Source of the DNA: Chordibacter forsetii | GTDB taxonomy: Bacteria > Verrucomicrobiota > Verrucomicrobiia > Opitutales > Seribacteraceae | Assembly: GCF_964187505.1 (NCBI RefSeq) | Contig: NZ_CAXLML010000184.1 | Span: forward strand, 1 to 8,236 | Direction of reading: 5' to 3' | Length of the DNA stretch: 8,236 nt | In this document: piece by piece, positions 6,319-8,236 of the stretch | How the letters are laid out: each line of letters opens with the position of its first letter | Numbering within the stretch: the first letter of the stretch is position 1 | The notes under the pieces: model-generated | What the model saw: the letters and a program-made list of their open reading frames with translations, nothing else | Told to the model about the DNA's origin: nothing | Database searches by the model: none | Position numbers and translations under genes: made by a program

Positions 6319-7326
6319 TCAAGATCCTTCTGCTTTTAACCCGCGAGACATTAATTCAATTACTGAACTCCTCGGGTCACTCCCCTCGTAAAGAGTACGA
6401 TATACTTGTTCCAAAACGGGGGCGGTTGCACCAGCTTCTTTACTTTTTCTATAAAAACATTCTGTAGCCCAGTAACCCTCGACAACGGTTTTTTGACCCT
6501 CAATCATGGCCTTTGCTGATTTTCCACGAGCGATCGATTGACCAAAGGTTCGATTCCTACTCCATTCACCCGTACAAGTTGCAATAAGGTCACCCACTCC
6601 ACTCAAGCCCACAAATGTATCCTTCTTTGCACCGAGATGGAAACCAAGTTCGATCATTTCATTAAGGCAGCGAGTAATTAATGCGGCACGGGCATTATCT
6701 CCTAACTCCAATCCATCAGATAGGCCAACCGCAATGGCATAAACATTTTTCAGGCACCCCCCGATGGCTGCCCCCACTCGATCATCAGAGCGGTAAATGC
6801 GCAAAGACGATGAACTAATTGCCTCCTGTAGGCTAAGAGTATCTGCTTCCATTTGATCAAGTGCCAGGCACATTGCAGCAGGCTTACCCTCTGCCAATTC
6901 CAGCGCATGCGAAGGCCCTGTTAAATATCCACAATTTATGGAGGGGCCAAGCACCTCAGCCATTACCTCGTGAGAATACTTATTGGTCTTTGGTTCAAGG
7001 CCTTTGCATAGGGCAAGAGCACCTTTTAGTTGAGGGCTGGTAACAAGATGCTCGACTACCCCCGATGCAGTTTTCCGCAATGCGTGAGAAGGACAGGCAA
7101 GGAAGATATAATCGGCTTCCATGATTGCCGGAGCCACCTCCCTGCCAACCTGTAAGTCACAGGGAAATTCAACTGTAGGTAAGTAATCAAGGTTTTTTCG
7201 GTCAGATGAGAGCTGGAGGGCATGCTCCATCCGCCGAGGGCAAAGAGTGACTACATGACCGAGCCTGGCTAGGTATACTGCCATCGCTGTACCCCATGCC
7301 CCAGCTCCTAATACAGAAAAATTCAT
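6319..7326 (-). CDS. gpsA: NAD(P)-dependent glycerol-3-phosphate dehydrogenase
   Basis: The 335-residue cytoplasmic enzyme reduces dihydroxyacetone phosphate to sn-glycerol 3-phosphate, the backbone of phospholipids. The N-terminal Rossmann domain begins at once with SVLGAGAWGTAMAVYLA (GxGxWG, residues 6-12). Further landmarks are CKGLEP at 107-112 (Lys108), GYLTGPSHALE at 133-143, GGCLKNVYAIAVGLSDGL at 189-206 (catalytic-type Lys193), GDNARAALITR at 209-219, GLSGVGDLIATC at 240-251, and SRNR at 256-259. All active-site motifs are intact and the length is standard (about 330-340). The ATG is fixed by the Rossmann strand directly after it. It starts 4 bases after the panB stop, so co-transcription and probably coupled translation with panB are expected. 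Its 3' end is 21 bases from queH. Confidence 0.96.
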   Translation of the reverse strand: MNFSVLGAGAWGTAMAVYLARLGHVVTLCPRRMEHALQLSSDRKNLDYLPTVEFPCDLQVGREVAPAIMEADYIFLACPSHALRKTASGVVEHLVTSPQLKGALALCKGLEPKTNKYSHEVMAEVLGPSINCGYLTGPSHALELAEGKPAAMCLALDQMEADTLSLQEAISSSSLRIYRSDDRVGAAIGGCLKNVYAIAVGLSDGLELGDNARAALITRCLNEMIELGFHLGAKKDTFVGLSGVGDLIATCTGEWSRNRTFGQSIARGKSAKAMIEGQKTVVEGYWATECFYRKSKEAGATAPVLEQVYRTLYEGSDPRSSVIELMSRGLKAEGS

Positions 7327-7330
7327 AAAT

Positions 7331-8140
7331 TCAGGCGGGAAATTCCCTAGACTTGACCTCAGTTACATACTGAGAAAGAGCTTTAGAGATAACTTGGTTT
7401 AAATTGGCATAAGTTTTCACAAACGAAGGTGCCTTCCTTGTGTTATACCCCAGGATATCGGCACTTACCAAAATCTGCCCGTCACACGCTGCCCCGCTAC
7501 CTATCCCGATCAGGGGTGGAAGAATCTGCTTGGTTAGTTCACGAGCAACCGCATCCTCAATCATTTCCCCGACCACCGCAAAGCAACCTGCCTCTTCAAG
7601 GGCGATTGCATCAGTATATAAATCCTCCGCTTCCTGGCGATCGCCGCCAAACTTCCGGTATCCACCAATTGCTTTTACCGTCTGGGGTAGTAGTCCGATA
7701 TGACCAAGCACCGGCACCCCAGTGGAGACAAGTTTTTCGATATCATCGGCGACATCGCGACCTCCCTCAATTTTGACCGCATCCGCACCGCCCTCTTGCA
7801 TCAACCGGCGGGCCGAATCGAGCAGTCGATCAAAGGAAAAGCTCGCCTCTCCAAAGGGGAGATCAGCAACCAGTAAGCACTTGGGTTGGGCACGGCGAAC
7901 CGCGGCAGTGTGACGCACCATATCGGTCATATCCACCGGTATGGTTGTGCGGTGCCCTAATAAAGTTGTTCCCACCGAGTCGCCCACCAAAATAAAATCA
8001 ACGCCCGCGTCGTTAACCAACTTGCCCATCACCGCATCATATGCAGTCAGGGCAACAATGGGGCGCTTACCCTTCAGGTTTGCGATATCGCGCACATTGC
8101 GTGCCTGATCATCAAAATGCTTAGTCTTGTGTTCATGCAC
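7331..8140 (-). CDS. panB: 3-methyl-2-oxobutanoate hydroxymethyltransferase (ketopantoate hydroxymethyltransferase)
   Basis: The enzyme adds a hydroxymethyl group from 5,10-methylene-tetrahydrofolate to 2-oxoisovalerate, giving ketopantoate, the first committed step to pantothenate and CoA. Counted from the GTG at 8140 it has 269 residues (E. coli 264). The TIM-barrel core starts at RPIVALTAYD (26-35). Metal and catalytic acids are in place: Asp54 in LVGDSVG, Asp93 in LVADLPFGE, Glu125 in VKIEGG, and Glu192 in VVGEMIE. RTTIPVDMTDMVRHTAAV, GHIGLLPQ and GIGSGAACDGQILV are further family segments. The start is uncertain. GTG8140 has no Shine-Dalgarno, the first in-frame Met is Met38, inside the core and too late, and the frame stays open upstream to the window edge. 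Base composition is GC-richer than in the genes to the left. It leads the visible - strand run and is 4 bases from gpsA. Confidence 0.93.
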   Translation of the reverse strand: MHEHKTKHFDDQARNVRDIANLKGKRPIVALTAYDAVMGKLVNDAGVDFILVGDSVGTTLLGHRTTIPVDMTDMVRHTAAVRRAQPKCLLVADLPFGEASFSFDRLLDSARRLMQEGGADAVKIEGGRDVADDIEKLVSTGVPVLGHIGLLPQTVKAIGGYRKFGGDRQEAEDLYTDAIALEEAGCFAVVGEMIEDAVARELTKQILPPLIGIGSGAACDGQILVSADILGYNTRKAPSFVKTYANLNQVISKALSQYVTEVKSREFPA

Positions 8141-8236
8141 ACGGCGCTCAGGTTGCCTTTGAGGCCTTGGCGAAGGCTTAGGCCGAACCTCTGACTTGCC
8201 CCCTTCTTCTATCGGCTTTATTTCAGGTTTTTGCGA
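8141..8236 (-). other. Open in-frame extension upstream of panB (N-terminal tail or end of an upstream fused segment)
   Basis: On the - strand, 32 codons in the panB frame run from the window edge to GTG8140 without a stop or an ATG. They encode a Pro/Lys/Arg/Glu/Gln-rich, probably disordered stretch, with KPEIKPIEEGGK, then RPKPSPRPQRQPERR. The other two - strand frames and all three + strand frames hit stops here. So this may be translated as an N-terminal tail of PanB whose true start lies beyond the window. It may instead be an untranslated leader that happens to be open. PanB proteins normally lack such a tail. Confidence 0.45.

Noticed and set aside
7337..7347. Palindrome GGGAA-A-TTCCC near the panB stop, considered as an operator or as a ribosome site for gpsA.
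   Set aside because: It is short, has no loop for an RNA hairpin, lies inside coding sequence, and its GGGA is about 18 bases from the gpsA ATG, too far for a ribosome site.
8161..8184. Hairpin GCCTT-CGCC-AAGGC upstream of panB.
   Set aside because: A 5-bp stem with no U-tract inside a stretch that is open in the panB frame; it is likely a by-product of Pro/Arg codons.
1..8236. A new defence, mobile or secretion system.
   Set aside because: Every gene matches a housekeeping enzyme family in full. There are no direct repeats, transposase, integrase, toxin-antitoxin pair or nuclease; only the kinase C-terminal domain is unexplained.

Overview
The window is a compact, housekeeping-type stretch of bacterial chromosome. 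One truncated gene on the + strand (LOG family, left edge) converges on a run of eight genes that all read on the - strand. Read 5'->3' along the - strand, the order is panB, gpsA, queH, cysE, an adenylate-kinase-like fusion, an M29 aminopeptidase, an adenosine/adenine deaminase and an RluA-family pseudouridine synthase. Gaps between the eight genes run from 0 to 65 bases. I see no rRNA, tRNA, CRISPR array, insertion sequence or phage gene, and no gene-free stretch longer than about 100 bases. The only long stretch outside a called gene is the 96 bases at the right edge, which remain open in the panB frame.

Organism: no gene here is taxonomically decisive. Evidence against a typical enterobacterium or Bacillus is the near absence of Shine-Dalgarno sequences (only the pseudouridine synthase gene has a clear one), QueH rather than QueG for the last step of queuosine synthesis, and an unusual long adenylate kinase homologue. 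Together with the E. coli-like CysE, this fits a Verrucomicrobiota (Opitutales-like) or related PVC-group bacterium. That is a low-confidence inference. Base composition drifts: lines sampled by eye are GC-richer in panB (roughly 50-60%) and poorer in the kinase, aminopeptidase and deaminase genes (roughly 30-45%).

Right part (about 4784-8236, - strand): biosynthetic genes. panB makes ketopantoate for pantothenate and CoA, gpsA makes sn-glycerol 3-phosphate for phospholipids, queH finishes queuosine for tRNA, and cysE opens cysteine synthesis. Left part (about 390-4718, - strand): a nucleotide-kinase fusion, a metallo-aminopeptidase, a purine deaminase and an rRNA pseudouridine synthase. The + strand LOG gene may also act on purine nucleotides. 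The genes do not form one pathway; they look like a growth-linked housekeeping operon or two adjacent ones.

The most interesting points are these. (1) The adenylate-kinase homologue has a shortened NMP-binding region with Gln where the AMP-binding Arg is expected, and about 120 unrecognised C-terminal residues. (2) panB has an open, Pro/Arg/Lys/Glu-rich in-frame extension running off the window. (3) CysE keeps the C-terminal Gly-Ile tail used to dock into CysK. (4) A perfect 8-bp inverted repeat lies inside the 3' end of the pseudouridine synthase gene, just past the convergent LOG gene. I found no convincing new defence or mobile system.
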